This document shows positions 36,463 through 45,271 of a stretch of DNA of 64,000 nt, one piece after another. Position 1 is the first letter of the stretch. Every line of letters starts with the position of its first letter. The stretch is taken from positions 1 through 64,000 of the forward strand of contig NZ_QOIM01000030.1 of NCBI RefSeq assembly GCF_003323735.1. Direction: 5' to 3'. The position numbers and the translations under genes were made by a program. The notes beneath the pieces are model-generated. The model saw nothing but the letters and a program-made list of their open reading frames with translations, was not told where the DNA came from and made no database searches. Source of the DNA: Streptomyces reniochalinae (lineage in GTDB: Bacteria > Actinomycetota > Actinomycetes > Streptomycetales > Streptomycetaceae).

Positions 36463-38082
36463 ATGGGACATGTCGAGGCCGCGCACCTTGCCTTCTACCT
36501 GCCCGACGGGAGGGCGCTGTTCGACGACGCGTCGCTGCGCGTGGGCGAGGGCGCCTCGGTGGCGCTGGTGGGGGCGAACGGGGCAGGCAAGACGACGCTG
36601 CTGCGGCTGATCGCGGGCGAGGTGAAGCCGGACGCGGGGACGGTCACCGTCAGCGGCGGGCTCGGCGTGATGCCGCAGTTCGTGGGGAGCGTGCGGGACG
36701 AGTCGAGTGTGCGGGACCTGCTCGTCTCGGTGGCCCATCCGCGGATCCGTACGGCGGCCAAGGCGGTGGACGAGGCGGAGTACGCGGTGATGACCGTCGA
36801 CGACGAGGCCGCGCAGCTGCGGTACGCGCAGGCCCTCGCCGACTGGGCCGAGGTGCGCGGCTACGAGGCCGAGACGCTGTGGGACATGTGCACCGTCGCC
36901 GCGCTGGGTGTGCCGTACGAGAAGGCGCAGTGGCGCCAGGTGCGCACCCTCTCGGGCGGTGAGCAAAAGAGGCTGGTGCTGGAGTCGCTGCTGCGCGGCA
37001 CGGACGAGGTGCTGCTGCTGGACGAGCCGGACAACTATCTCGACGTCCCCGGCAAGCGCTGGCTGGAGGAGCGGCTGCGCGAGACGAAGAAGACGGTGCT
37101 GTTCATCTCCCACGACCGGGAGCTGCTGGCGCGCGCCGCCGACCGCGTCGTGGCGGTCGAGCCGGGCGCGGCGGGCAGCGACGTGTGGGTGCACGGCGGC
37201 GGTTTCGCGACGTTCCACGCGGCGCGCAAGGAGCGGTTCGCGCGGTTCGAGGAGCTGCGCCGGCGCTGGGACGAGGAGCACGCCAAGCTCAAGCGGCTGG
37301 TCACCATGTACAAGCAGAAGGCCGCCTTCAACTCGGACATGGCCTCCAGGTTGCAGGCGGCCCGCACGCGGTTGCACAAGTTCGAGGAGGCGGGGCCGCC
37401 GCTGGAGCCGCCGCGCGAGCAGGACATCCGCATGCGGCTGCGCGGCGGCAGGACGGGCGTCCGGGCGATCACCTGTGCGGGCCTGGAGCTGACGGGGCTG
37501 ATGCGCCCCTTCGACCTGGAGGTCTTCTACGGGGAGCGGGTCGCCGTGCTCGGCTCGAACGGCTCGGGCAAGTCGCACTTCCTGCGGCTGCTTGCGGGCG
37601 GGGGCGTGCCCCACACGGGCGGCTGGAAGCTGGGCGCCCGCGTCGTCCCCGGACACTTCGCGCAGACCCACGCGCACCCGGAGCTGGCGGACCGCACCCT
37701 CCTGGACATCCTGTGGAAGGAGCACGCCCACGACCGCGGCGCCGCGATGTCCGCGCTGCGCCGCTACGAGCTGACCCGGCAGGCGGAGCTGACCTTCGAG
37801 CGCCTCTCCGGCGGCCAGCAGGCCCGCTTCCAGATCCTGCTGCTGGAGCTGGCCGGCGCCACGGCGCTCCTTTTGGACGAGCCGACGGACAACCTGGACC
37901 TGGAGTCCGCCGAGGCCCTCCAGGAGGGGCTGGAATCGTTCGAGGGAACCGTCATGGCGGTCACCCACGACCGCTGGTTCGCCCGTTCCTTCGACCGCTT
38001 CCTGGTCTTCGGCGCGGACGGCCGGGTGCGGGAGGCGCCCGAGCCGGTGTGGGACGAGGGCAGGGTGGCGCGAGCGCGGTGA
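36463..38082 (+). CDS. ABC-F family ATPase
   Basis: A 539-residue soluble protein with two ABC domains and no membrane part. Walker A motifs are GANGAGKTT and GSNGSGKSH; signature motifs are LSGGEQKR and LSGGQQAR; Walker B motifs are VLLLDEPDNYLD and ALLLDEPTDNLD. The interdomain linker is charged and helical (RFARFEELRRRWDEEHAKLK). ABC-F proteins act on the ribosome in stalled-peptide rescue or antibiotic resistance; which applies here cannot be told. Start ATG at 36463 (MGHVEAAHLAFYLPDG). Confidence 0.9.
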   Translation: MGHVEAAHLAFYLPDGRALFDDASLRVGEGASVALVGANGAGKTTLLRLIAGEVKPDAGTVTVSGGLGVMPQFVGSVRDESSVRDLLVSVAHPRIRTAAKAVDEAEYAVMTVDDEAAQLRYAQALADWAEVRGYEAETLWDMCTVAALGVPYEKAQWRQVRTLSGGEQKRLVLESLLRGTDEVLLLDEPDNYLDVPGKRWLEERLRETKKTVLFISHDRELLARAADRVVAVEPGAAGSDVWVHGGGFATFHAARKERFARFEELRRRWDEEHAKLKRLVTMYKQKAAFNSDMASRLQAARTRLHKFEEAGPPLEPPREQDIRMRLRGGRTGVRAITCAGLELTGLMRPFDLEVFYGERVAVLGSNGSGKSHFLRLLAGGGVPHTGGWKLGARVVPGHFAQTHAHPELADRTLLDILWKEHAHDRGAAMSALRRYELTRQAELTFERLSGGQQARFQILLLELAGATALLLDEPTDNLDLESAEALQEGLESFEGTVMAVTHDRWFARSFDRFLVFGADGRVREAPEPVWDEGRVARAR

Positions 38083-38232
38083 GGGCTGTAAGTGGCGGGG
38101 CGTGAGTCCGGGGGCGCTCGTGTCGCTCCTGTGAGGGCTGGGAATCTGCGTGCTGCTCCTCAGGACGCAGCATCGATCCTTGCGAGTACTGCCTCAGCGA
38201 GCGCGCGGAATTCCCGGTAGCAGGTTCGTTGG

Positions 38233-38739
38233 TCATTGTGCAGTGTCCTGTCGGCCGGGGTGTTCAGCGGCGTGTGGGGCGCTGTCGCTCGCACAAGCTC
38301 CCGGGACGGTGAGGGTCGCCCAGACGGTCTTGCCGCTCGGCGGGTACGGCTCGGTGCCCCAGCAGTCGGCGAGCGCGGTGACGAGGAGAAGGCCCCGCCC
38401 GGACTCGCTGTCGGCGGCCAGGTCCGGACGACAGCGGGGGCGGTACTCGCCGCGAGCGTCCGTGACCTCGATGCGGAGATGAGCCGTCGCCGGGTCGAGA
38501 AGGAGCCCGAGCCGGAAGTCCCGGCCGCGCAGACTGCCGTGCGACACGGCGTTGGCGGCGAGTTCCGCGACGACATGCTCGGCACGCTCCGCGACGGACG
38601 GAGGGATCTGCCAGGTCCGGAGTTCTCCGGCGGCGAGCAGCCGCGCGAGGCGGGCGCCGCGCCGGGTGGAGGACAGCAACTGCCTGAACGTACGTACGGT
38701 CGCCGTCCGTTGGTGTGCGGGCGAGTGCATGAGGTGCAT
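38233..38739 (-). CDS. RsbW-type ATP-binding regulator
   Basis: A 168-residue GHKL ATPase of the anti-sigma-factor type: TRRGARLARLLAAGELRTW, N-box HVVAELAANAVSHG, and DSESGRGLLLVTALADCWGT. It is the intact homologue of the broken gene at 4378-4856. Two nearby ATGs (38739, 38730) are possible. Divergent from an XRE-DUF397 pair, a recurrent Streptomyces arrangement in which the kinase probably tunes that regulator. Confidence 0.85.
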   Translation of the reverse strand: MHLMHSPAHQRTATVRTFRQLLSSTRRGARLARLLAAGELRTWQIPPSVAERAEHVVAELAANAVSHGSLRGRDFRLGLLLDPATAHLRIEVTDARGEYRPRCRPDLAADSESGRGLLLVTALADCWGTEPYPPSGKTVWATLTVPGACASDSAPHAAEHPGRQDTAQ

Positions 38740-38929
38740 GGGTGCCACGGTGGCGCTCGCGAGGGGGTCTTCACCAGCACCGGGCCCCGTACGGTCAGTC
38801 AGCGTACGGGCACAGAAGGTGGACAGTACGGTGCTGGTGTCCTCACGCTGGGTGAGTTGTGCACGGGGTGGTCCCGCGCACCTGCCTGAGCGCACGACAT
38901 GAGTGCGCACGTACTTGAGGGGGTCGCTG

Positions 38930-39790
38930 ATGACGACCATCACTGTGGAGGGGGCGGCGGGCGGCGACGACGCCGAACGGGAGCCGGATCCGTCGGACAG
39001 TTTGCGGACCTTCGGCGCCGTCGTCCAGGCCCTGCGCGAACACGCCGGGCTCAGCCGGGTCGCGTTCGGGGAGCGCGTCGGATTTTCCAAGCACACTGTG
39101 GAGTCGGTGGAGCTGGGGCGGCGCATGCCCGACGACGCGTTCGTGGAGCGGGCCGAGGAGGTGCTGGGCAATACGGGTGCCCTGCGGAAGGCGGCGCGGC
39201 ATCTGACGCGCGGCGAGCCAGGGCTGGCGGTGTGGTTCCGGCGCTGGGCGCGCCTGGAACGGTTGGCCGCCTGCCTCGGCACTTACGAGTGCAGGCTGAT
39301 TCCGGGGCTGCTCCAGTCGGAAGGCTATGCGCGGGCCGCCTTCGACAACAGCATTCCGCCACTCGCCGACGTGCAGACGGAGGCGCAGGCCGTCGCCCGG
39401 ATGGAACGGCAGAAGCTCATCCGGGAGCGGCCCAATACCGCCTTCAGCTTCGTCGTGGAGGAGCACATCGTGCGGCGGCGGCTGGGCGGGGACGAGGTCG
39501 CCCGGGGGCAGCTGGACCACATGCTCTCCTTCGCCGAGCTGCGGAACGTCTCCGTGCAGATCATGCCGACCGACAGCGTGTGCCACGCGGGCCTGGACGG
39601 CCCGCTGGCGCTGCTGGAGATGCCGGACGGCAAGAGGCTCGCCTACTCGGAGGGGCAGAAGAACGGCCGTCTGATCACTGACGCGAAACAGGTCACCGTG
39701 CTCCACCAGCGGTATGCGACACTCCGGGCACAGGCCCTCAACCCCGTCGACTCCGTGGGCCTGTTGAAGCGCATCAGAGGAGCACTATGA
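38930..39790 (+). CDS. XRE-family regulator with DUF5753 domain
   Basis: A 286-residue regulator. HTH near residues 25-80 (ALREHAGLSRVAFGERVGFS; HTVESVELGRRMPDDAFVER), then DUF5753 with GLLQSEGYARAAFDN, ARMERQKLIRERPNTAFSFV and IMPTDSVCHAGLDGP. GAGGGGG six bases before the ATG at 38930 is a better start signal than for the GTG at 38903. It is homologous to the regulator at 5048, and its stop overlaps the first DUF397 gene. Confidence 0.9.
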   Translation: MTTITVEGAAGGDDAEREPDPSDSLRTFGAVVQALREHAGLSRVAFGERVGFSKHTVESVELGRRMPDDAFVERAEEVLGNTGALRKAARHLTRGEPGLAVWFRRWARLERLAACLGTYECRLIPGLLQSEGYARAAFDNSIPPLADVQTEAQAVARMERQKLIRERPNTAFSFVVEEHIVRRRLGGDEVARGQLDHMLSFAELRNVSVQIMPTDSVCHAGLDGPLALLEMPDGKRLAYSEGQKNGRLITDAKQVTVLHQRYATLRAQALNPVDSVGLLKRIRGAL

Positions 39791-40178
39791 GCAGCACCGC
39801 GGATCTGGACTGGTTCAAGTCGAGCTACAGCGGCACCGAAGGTGACAACTGCGTCGAGGTCGCGGCGGCCGGGGCCGCCGTCCACGTGCGGGACTCCAAG
39901 GATGTGACCCGCCCGCACTTCGCCGTCGGCCGCGACGGCTGGGCACGCTTCGTGGAGTACACGTCGACTCCGTGGGCCTGTTGAAGCGCATCAGAGGAGC
40001 ACTATGAGCAGCACTGCCGATCTGGACTGGTTCAAGTCGAGCTACAGCGGCACCCAGGGTGACAACTGCGTCGAGGTCGCGGCGGCCGGGGCCGCCGTCC
40101 ACGTGCGGGACTCCAAGGATGTGACCCGCCCGCACTTCGCCGTCGGCCGCGACGGCTGGGCACGCTTCGTGGCGTACG
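39745..40178 (+). repeat. 217-bp tandem duplication covering DUF397
   Basis: Two copies, 39745-39961 and 39962-40178, share CGTCGACTCCGTGGGCCTG, the end of the XRE gene, the ribosome site AGAGGAGC and nearly the whole DUF397 gene. Only a few substitutions distinguish them, so the event is recent. The offset is exactly 217 bases, not a multiple of three. Confidence 0.9.
39787..39984 (+). CDS. DUF397 protein, first copy with altered C-terminus
   Basis: A 65-residue DUF397 protein (WFKSSYSGTEGDNCVEVAAA; VHVRDSKDVTRPHFAV). Residues 1-57 match the second copy almost exactly. The last eight (EYTSTPWAC region) come from reading into the duplicated end of the XRE gene, so the normal C-terminus is replaced. 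Its start overlaps the XRE stop (ATGA). Confidence 0.85.
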   Translation: MSSTADLDWFKSSYSGTEGDNCVEVAAAGAAVHVRDSKDVTRPHFAVGRDGWARFVEYTSTPWAC

Positions 40179-40192
40179 CGGCGCGGGGCTGA
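40004..40192 (+). CDS. DUF397 protein, second copy
   Basis: A 62-residue protein differing from the first copy by Q for E in the SGTQGDN region and by a normal-looking end (FVAYAARG). It keeps a copied ribosome site (AGAGGAGC, six bases before the ATG). It is the likely original C-terminus, while the first copy is the derived fusion. Confidence 0.85.
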   Translation: MSSTADLDWFKSSYSGTQGDNCVEVAAAGAAVHVRDSKDVTRPHFAVGRDGWARFVAYAARG

Positions 40193-40333
40193 GCCCGGTG
40201 CACTCCCTACCTCCTCCGTAGCTCGGCCCCGCAGCTGCTGTCGAGCTCCCAGCCGGGATGGGGCCGCGCCGGATGAGGCGGGCCCCGGTCCGAGGGCGGT
40301 GTGCGCCGGGGGTGAGGCGGGAGGCGACCCGTT

Positions 40334-40363
40334 TTGACCCGTACAGGGGAGGGTCGGTATTCT
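40334..40363 (+). promoter_or_regulatory. rplM promoter
   Basis: TTGACC (40334-40339) and TATTCT (40358-40363) with 18-base spacing form a good vegetative (HrdB-type) promoter, leaving a leader of about 175 bases before rplM. It lies in the 352-base gap after DUF397. Confidence 0.65.
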
Positions 40364-40544
40364 GTTGGATCGTTGTGTGTATTGGCTTGCCTGTTCTCAC
40401 GTGGGGGGTCTTTACACCCGGCCTACCGGTCGATGACCAGCGATCACCTGCGGATGCGTCACCGTGCGTGATCTCGCCTGTCGTGATCTGCCTGGTTGGC
40501 CCGCTGTCAGGACCCAATCATTGAGAGAAGCGAAGGCTACGACC

Positions 40545-40988
40545 GTGCGTACGTACAGCCCCAAGCCCGGCGACATCCAGCGCCAGTGGCACGTGATCGA
40601 CGCCCAGGACGTCGTCCTCGGCCGTCTGGCCTCGCAGGCCGCCACTCTCCTGCGCGGTAAGCACAAGCCCACCTACGCGCCCCACGTCGACACCGGTGAC
40701 TTCGTCATCATCGTCAACGCCGACAAGGTGCACCTGTCGGGCAACAAGCGGACCCAGAAGATGGCCTACCGGCACTCCGGTTACCCGGGTGGTCTGCGCT
40801 CCGTCCGCTACGACGAGCTGCTGGACAAGAACCCGGAGAAGGCGGTGGAGAAGGCCGTCAAGGGCATGCTCCCCAAGAACGCTCTGGGCCGTCAGATGCT
40901 CTCGAAGCTGAAGGTCTACGCGGGTGAGCAGCACCCCCACGGTGCGCAGCAGCCCGTGCCGTTCGAGATCAGCCAGGTCGCGCAGTAA
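40545..40988 (+). CDS. rplM: Ribosomal protein L13
   Basis: A 147-residue early-assembly 50S protein ([40 protein letters not shown]). The GTG at 40545 matches the family start; GAAGGC lies upstream. Forms the usual pair with rpsI. Confidence 0.98.
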   Translation: MRTYSPKPGDIQRQWHVIDAQDVVLGRLASQAATLLRGKHKPTYAPHVDTGDFVIIVNADKVHLSGNKRTQKMAYRHSGYPGGLRSVRYDELLDKNPEKAVEKAVKGMLPKNALGRQMLSKLKVYAGEQHPHGAQQPVPFEISQVAQ

Positions 40989-41030
40989 GTCCGGCCACCC
41001 CCTAAGACTGAAGAAAAGCTGAGGAGAATC

Positions 41031-41534
41031 GTGGCCGAGACCACCGCCGAGACCCCCGTCGAGGGCGTCGAGGAGTACACGACCGAGACCCCCGAGGCCC
41101 CGCAGGAGTACACCTCCGAGTCCATGGCCTCCCGGTTCGGCGACCCGCAGCCGGCCGCCGGCACCGGTCGCCGGAAGAACGCCATCGCCCGTGTCCGCAT
41201 CATCCCGGGCTCGGGTCAGTGGAAGATCAACGGCCGCACCCTGGAGGGGTACTTCCCCAACAAGGTGCACCAGCAGGAAGTCAACGAGCCCTTCAAGGTC
41301 CTGGAGCTCGACGACCGCTACGACGTCGTCGCCCGCATCTCCGGCGGCGGCATCTCGGGTCAGGCCGGCGCCCTGCGCCTGGGCGTGGCCCGCGCGCTGA
41401 ACGAGGCGGACGCGGACAACAACCGCGGCCCGCTGAAGAAGGCCGGGTTCCTCACGCGTGACGCCCGTGCGGTCGAGCGCAAGAAGGCCGGTCTCAAGAA
41501 GGCCCGCAAGGGCACGCAGTACAGCAAGCGCTGA
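41031..41534 (+). CDS. rpsI: Ribosomal protein S9
   Basis: A 167-residue protein. The core from about 42 ([20 protein letters not shown]) ends in the tRNA-contacting [18 protein letters not shown]. An acidic N-terminal extension ([20 protein letters not shown]) is typical of Streptomyces and absent in E. coli. GTG start with GAGGAGA upstream. Confidence 0.97.
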   Translation: MAETTAETPVEGVEEYTTETPEAPQEYTSESMASRFGDPQPAAGTGRRKNAIARVRIIPGSGQWKINGRTLEGYFPNKVHQQEVNEPFKVLELDDRYDVVARISGGGISGQAGALRLGVARALNEADADNNRGPLKKAGFLTRDARAVERKKAGLKKARKGTQYSKR

Positions 41535-41564
41535 GGCGGCGCTCGCTGGAGCTGGATCCTTCCC

Positions 41565-41607
41565 GGATGCCCCGTCGGCACCACACACCGGTGCCGACGG
41601 GGCATCC
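41565..41607 (+). terminator. Terminator after rpsI
   Basis: A perfect 18-bp stem, GGATGCCCCGTCGGCACC with GGTGCCGACGGGGCATCC and a seven-base loop, 31 bases after the rpsI stop. The rest of the 338-base gap to glmM holds a near-perfect direct repeat (ATCGGGTGCGTGGCGG, twice around 41614-41650) and no gene. Confidence 0.85.
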
Positions 41608-41872
41608 GTCGTATCGGGTGCGTGGCGGCTGCCATCGGGTGCGTGGCGGGTGCCGTCGCGGCATCCGTTTCCCCCGCCGGGGCCCGGCCCGGCATCACCG
41701 CGTCGGGGCGTGCGGGCGCACGGACGGGCGTGTGCGCGTTCGGGCATCCGGGCCGCCCTGCGGGCTTGAGTGGCGGTGCCCGCGCCGTCACGCTGACAAC
41801 GGGGCGTATATCTGGTGTGCCGGGCTTCCCACGCCCGCCCGGTGAACGCCCGGAGAACTCGGAGGAACGACA

Positions 41873-43252
41873 GTGGCACGACTCTTCGGAACCGACGGTG
41901 TACGCGGTGTCGCGAACGCGGGGCTGACGGCCGAGCTGGCGCTCGGACTGTCCGTCGCGGCGGCCCACGTGCTGACCGAGGCGAAGGCGGGGGCGAGCGC
42001 CGAGGCGGCGCAGGACGGGGCGCGTCCGGTGGCCGTCGTCGGACGGGATCCGCGTGCCTCGGGCGAGTTCCTGGAGGCGGCCGTCGTGGCCGGGCTGGCC
42101 AGCGCGGGGGTGGACGTGCTGCGCGTCGGCGTGCTGCCCACGCCCGCCGTCGCCTATCTGACCGGCTCCCTCGGCGCCGACCTGGGCGTGATGCTGTCGG
42201 CCAGCCACAACCCGATGCCCGACAACGGCATCAAGTTCTTCGCCCGCGGCGGCCACAAGCTGGCCGACGAGCTGGAGGACCGCATCGAGGCCCTCTACCG
42301 CGAGCACGCGGGCGGCCAGGCGTGGGAGCGTCCCCTCGGCGCGGGCGTCGGCCGGGTCAGGGACTACGACGAGGGCTTCGACAACTACGTCGCCCACCTC
42401 GTCGGCGTGCTGCCCAACCGGCTGGACGGGCTGAAGGTCGTCATCGACGGGGCGCACGGCGCCGCGGCGCGGGTCTCCCCCGAGGCGTTCGCGCGGGCCG
42501 GCGCCGACGTGGTGACCATCGGCACCGACCCCGACGGGCTCAACATCAACGACGACTGCGGCTCCACCCACCTCGACGGGCTGCGCGACGCGGTCGTGCG
42601 GCACGGCGCGGACCTCGGGGTGGCGCACGACGGCGACGCGGACCGCTGCCTGGCCGTGGACGCCGACGGGCAGGAGGTGGACGGGGACCAGATCCTCGCG
42701 GTGCTGGCCCTGGCCATGAAGGAGGCCGGGCAGCTGCGCAAGGACACCGTCGTCGCCACGGTGATGTCCAACCTCGGCTTCAAGCTGGCCATGGAGCGCG
42801 AGGGCATCGAGCTGGCCCGTACGGCGGTCGGTGACCGCTACGTGCTGGAGGAGATGAAGCACGGCGGGTTCTCGCTGGGGGGCGAGCAGTCCGGGCACGT
42901 GATCGTGCTCGACCACGCGACCACGGGCGACGGCACCCTCACCGGGCTCATGCTGGCCGCCCGCGTCGCGGCGACGGGCCGCTCTCTCGCGGAGCTGACC
43001 GGGGTCATGGAGCGGCTGCCGCAGGTGCTGGTGAACGTGTCCGACGTGGACAAGTCGCGGGTCGAGTCCGCCTCCGAGCTGGTCCAAGCGGTCGCCGAGG
43101 CGGAGCGGGAGCTGGGGGAGACCGGGCGGGTGCTGCTGCGCCCGTCGGGGACCGAACCGCTGGTGCGGGTGATGGTGGAGGCCGCCGACATCGAGCACGC
43201 CCGGGCGGTGGCCGGACGGCTCGCGGACGTGGTCAAGCGCGCGCTGGGCTGA
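41873..43252 (+). CDS. glmM: Phosphoglucosamine mutase
   Basis: A 459-residue enzyme converting glucosamine-6-P to glucosamine-1-P for UDP-GlcNAc and peptidoglycan. The phosphoserine loop SASHNP has Ser111 as the active serine. The Mg loop is [11 protein letters not shown], and the C-terminal phosphate site is [17 protein letters not shown] start with GGAGG nine bases upstream. Placed after rpsI, as in other Streptomyces. Confidence 0.97.
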   Translation: MARLFGTDGVRGVANAGLTAELALGLSVAAAHVLTEAKAGASAEAAQDGARPVAVVGRDPRASGEFLEAAVVAGLASAGVDVLRVGVLPTPAVAYLTGSLGADLGVMLSASHNPMPDNGIKFFARGGHKLADELEDRIEALYREHAGGQAWERPLGAGVGRVRDYDEGFDNYVAHLVGVLPNRLDGLKVVIDGAHGAAARVSPEAFARAGADVVTIGTDPDGLNINDDCGSTHLDGLRDAVVRHGADLGVAHDGDADRCLAVDADGQEVDGDQILAVLALAMKEAGQLRKDTVVATVMSNLGFKLAMEREGIELARTAVGDRYVLEEMKHGGFSLGGEQSGHVIVLDHATTGDGTLTGLMLAARVAATGRSLAELTGVMERLPQVLVNVSDVDKSRVESASELVQAVAEAERELGETGRVLLRPSGTEPLVRVMVEAADIEHARAVAGRLADVVKRALG

Positions 43253-43298
43253 GGCCCGCGCGCTCGGCCGAGGTCTGGCGGGGCCGCGGGCGCGGCCC

Positions 43299-44294
43299 TC
43301 ACAGCTTGCGCAGGGACAGCCTCTGCACCGTGTGGTCGGGGCCCTTGTGGAGCTGGAGGGTCGCACGGCCGCGGGTGGGGGCTATGTTCTCGCGGAGGTT
43401 GGGTTCGTTGATCGTGCGCCAGGTGGTGCGGGCGTAGTCGAGGGCCTCTTCCTCGCTGACGCCGGTGTAGGTGTGGAAGTACGAGCGCGGGTTCTGGAAC
43501 GCCGTCTGACGCAGCTCGCGGAAGCGGTGCAGGTACCACCGCTCGATGTCCGCGGTGCGCGCGTCCACGTACACGGAGAAGTCGAAGTAGTCGGCGACGG
43601 CCACCCGGGTGCGGTTGTCCTTGCCGGGCAGCGCGGGCTGGAGCACGTTGAGACCCTCGACGATCAGGATGTCGGGGCGGCGCACGGTCAGGTGCTCGCC
43701 CGGGACGATGTCGTAGACCAGGTGTGAGTAGACGGGGGCCGTCACCTCGGGCTTGCCGGCCTTGACGTCGGCCACGAAGCGGGTGAGGGCGCGGCGGTCG
43801 TAGGACTCGGGGAAGCCCTTGCGGGACATCAGCCCGCGTCGTTCCAGTTCGGCCTTGGGCAGCAGGAAGCCGTCCGTGGTCACGCGTTCGACGCGCGGCG
43901 CTTCCGGCTGTGGGTGCCCGTCGGCCGGGGGCTGGGGGCGGGCGAGCAGCGCTTGCAGGAGCCGCGAGACGGTGGACTTGCCGACGGCGACGCTGCCGGC
44001 GACCCCGATGACGAAGGGGGTGCCGCGCTGCGGCGCGGACCTGCCGGGGGAGCGGGGGTCGGTGAGGAAGGTGTTGAGCGCCCTGCGCAGCCCGTGCGTG
44101 GCCTCGACGTACAGATGCAGCAGCCGGGCCAGCGGCAGGTAGATGTCCCGCACCTCGTCGAGGTCGATGACGTCACCGAGTCCGCGCAGGGCCTCGACCT
44201 CGGCGGCGCTCAGGGGGAGGGGTGTGCGCTCGCGCAGGGCGCTCCATTCCGCGCGGCTGAGGTCGACGTACGGCTTCGTGGACACGTCCGCCAT
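43299..44294 (-). CDS. coaA: Pantothenate kinase, type I
   Basis: A 331-residue kinase for the first step of CoA synthesis. Walker A is [12 protein letters not shown]; the family signatures [23 protein letters not shown] and [12 protein letters not shown] are present, and it ends SLRKL. An upstream ATG at 44321 would add nine Arg-rich residues; neither start has a strong ribosome site. Convergent with glmM. It links functionally to panD at 573. Confidence 0.93.
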   Translation of the reverse strand: MADVSTKPYVDLSRAEWSALRERTPLPLSAAEVEALRGLGDVIDLDEVRDIYLPLARLLHLYVEATHGLRRALNTFLTDPRSPGRSAPQRGTPFVIGVAGSVAVGKSTVSRLLQALLARPQPPADGHPQPEAPRVERVTTDGFLLPKAELERRGLMSRKGFPESYDRRALTRFVADVKAGKPEVTAPVYSHLVYDIVPGEHLTVRRPDILIVEGLNVLQPALPGKDNRTRVAVADYFDFSVYVDARTADIERWYLHRFRELRQTAFQNPRSYFHTYTGVSEEEALDYARTTWRTINEPNLRENIAPTRGRATLQLHKGPDHTVQRLSLRKL

Positions 44295-44444
44295 TCTGCG
44301 GGGTCGCCGCCGGGCGCTCATCTTCGGGTCGGCTCGGCCAGGAAAGGCGCCGCGGGCGTGCCTGGCCTGCCCGGATGGCAGCGCGATCGGATGAGAGGCC
44401 CGCAGAAGGTGTACGTGGGGTGGAATTGCCGCTATGTTCCGCTC

Positions 44445-44699
44445 ATGTCACGCCCCTTGAGTCGCATACGTCGCCCTCGCATCCGGCGCGCCGCCCGCAC
44501 CGCCCGCATCGATCAGCTGTCCGGTTTCGCCGGGCACGTCTACAGCGACCTCGCCGACGGCCTGCCCGACGAGGACCTGACGGAGGACCTGACCGACTCG
44601 CTGGAGCTGTACGTGATGGGCAGCAAACCCCGCTGCGAGGAGTCGGAGTACCTGGAGCTGATGGAGGACGCCATAGAGCGCATGGCCCGCTCCCGGTGA
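44445..44699 (+). CDS. Small conserved hypothetical protein
   Basis: An 84-residue protein: Arg-rich start ([20 protein letters not shown]), then acidic ([20 protein letters not shown]) and [16 protein letters not shown]. It may be a nucleic-acid-associated helical protein, but I recognise no family. It lies between coaA and acpS on the plus strand with typical codon use, so it is probably real. Confidence 0.55.
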   Translation: MSRPLSRIRRPRIRRAARTARIDQLSGFAGHVYSDLADGLPDEDLTEDLTDSLELYVMGSKPRCEESEYLELMEDAIERMARSR

Positions 44700-44827
44700 C
44701 CGCGTCCCACGCGGGGGACTGAGCCGCGGGTACGCGCCGCGGAGCCCGGGCGCGCTGCGCGTACCCTCGCCCCGACGGCGGTGTGCCGTGGCACAGGGAC
44801 CTGACGAGGTGCGGGAGTGAGACAGCG

Positions 44828-45250
44828 GTGATCATCGGGGTGGGAATCGACGTCGCGGAGATCGACCGCTTCGCCGCCGCACTGGAGCGCACCCCCACCA
44901 TGGCGGACCGGCTCTTCGTCGGGCGCGAGCTGTGGCTGCCCAGCGGTCAGCGGCGCGGCACGGCCTCGCTGGCCGCCCGGTTCGCCGCCAAGGAGGCGCT
45001 GGCCAAGGCGCTGGGGGCGCCCGGCGGGTTGCGGTGGACGGACGCGGAGGTGTGCGCCGCCGAGACGGGGCAGCCGTATCTGCGGGTGTGCGGCACGGTC
45101 GCCGAACGCGCCGCCGAGCTGGGCGTCAGCAGCTGGCACGTGTCCCTCTCGCACGACGCGGGGGTGGCCTCCGCCGTCGTCGTCGCGGAGGGCGACCCGG
45201 GCGGGGCACGCGCCCGGCCGGACGAGGAGCCCCGGAACGCGGCCGGTTGA
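44828..45250 (+). CDS. acpS: Holo-[acyl-carrier-protein] synthase
   Basis: A 140-residue enzyme transferring phosphopantetheine from CoA to carrier proteins. [15 protein letters not shown] has the Mg-binding Asp; [13 protein letters not shown] has the second Glu; [17 protein letters not shown] is the third motif. In Streptomyces this enzyme serves fatty-acid and many polyketide carriers. GTG start; nnr follows by 21 bases. Confidence 0.95.
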   Translation: MIIGVGIDVAEIDRFAAALERTPTMADRLFVGRELWLPSGQRRGTASLAARFAAKEALAKALGAPGGLRWTDAEVCAAETGQPYLRVCGTVAERAAELGVSSWHVSLSHDAGVASAVVVAEGDPGGARARPDEEPRNAAG

Positions 45251-45271
45251 GGCAGCGGTCACACTGGGGGC

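Noticed and set aside
37961..38236. ATG overlapping the stop of the ATPase at 38233, giving 91 codons
   Set aside because: The overlap looks operon-like, but the product is Arg/Pro-rich and overlaps the 3' end of the ABC-F gene; an alternative frame with YREFRALAEAVLARIDAAS is short and lacks a start.
41360..43366. Long open frames on the minus strand opposite glmM and rpsI
   Set aside because: They mirror G/C-biased codons of real genes; the product is Arg/Gly/Pro-rich with no family match.
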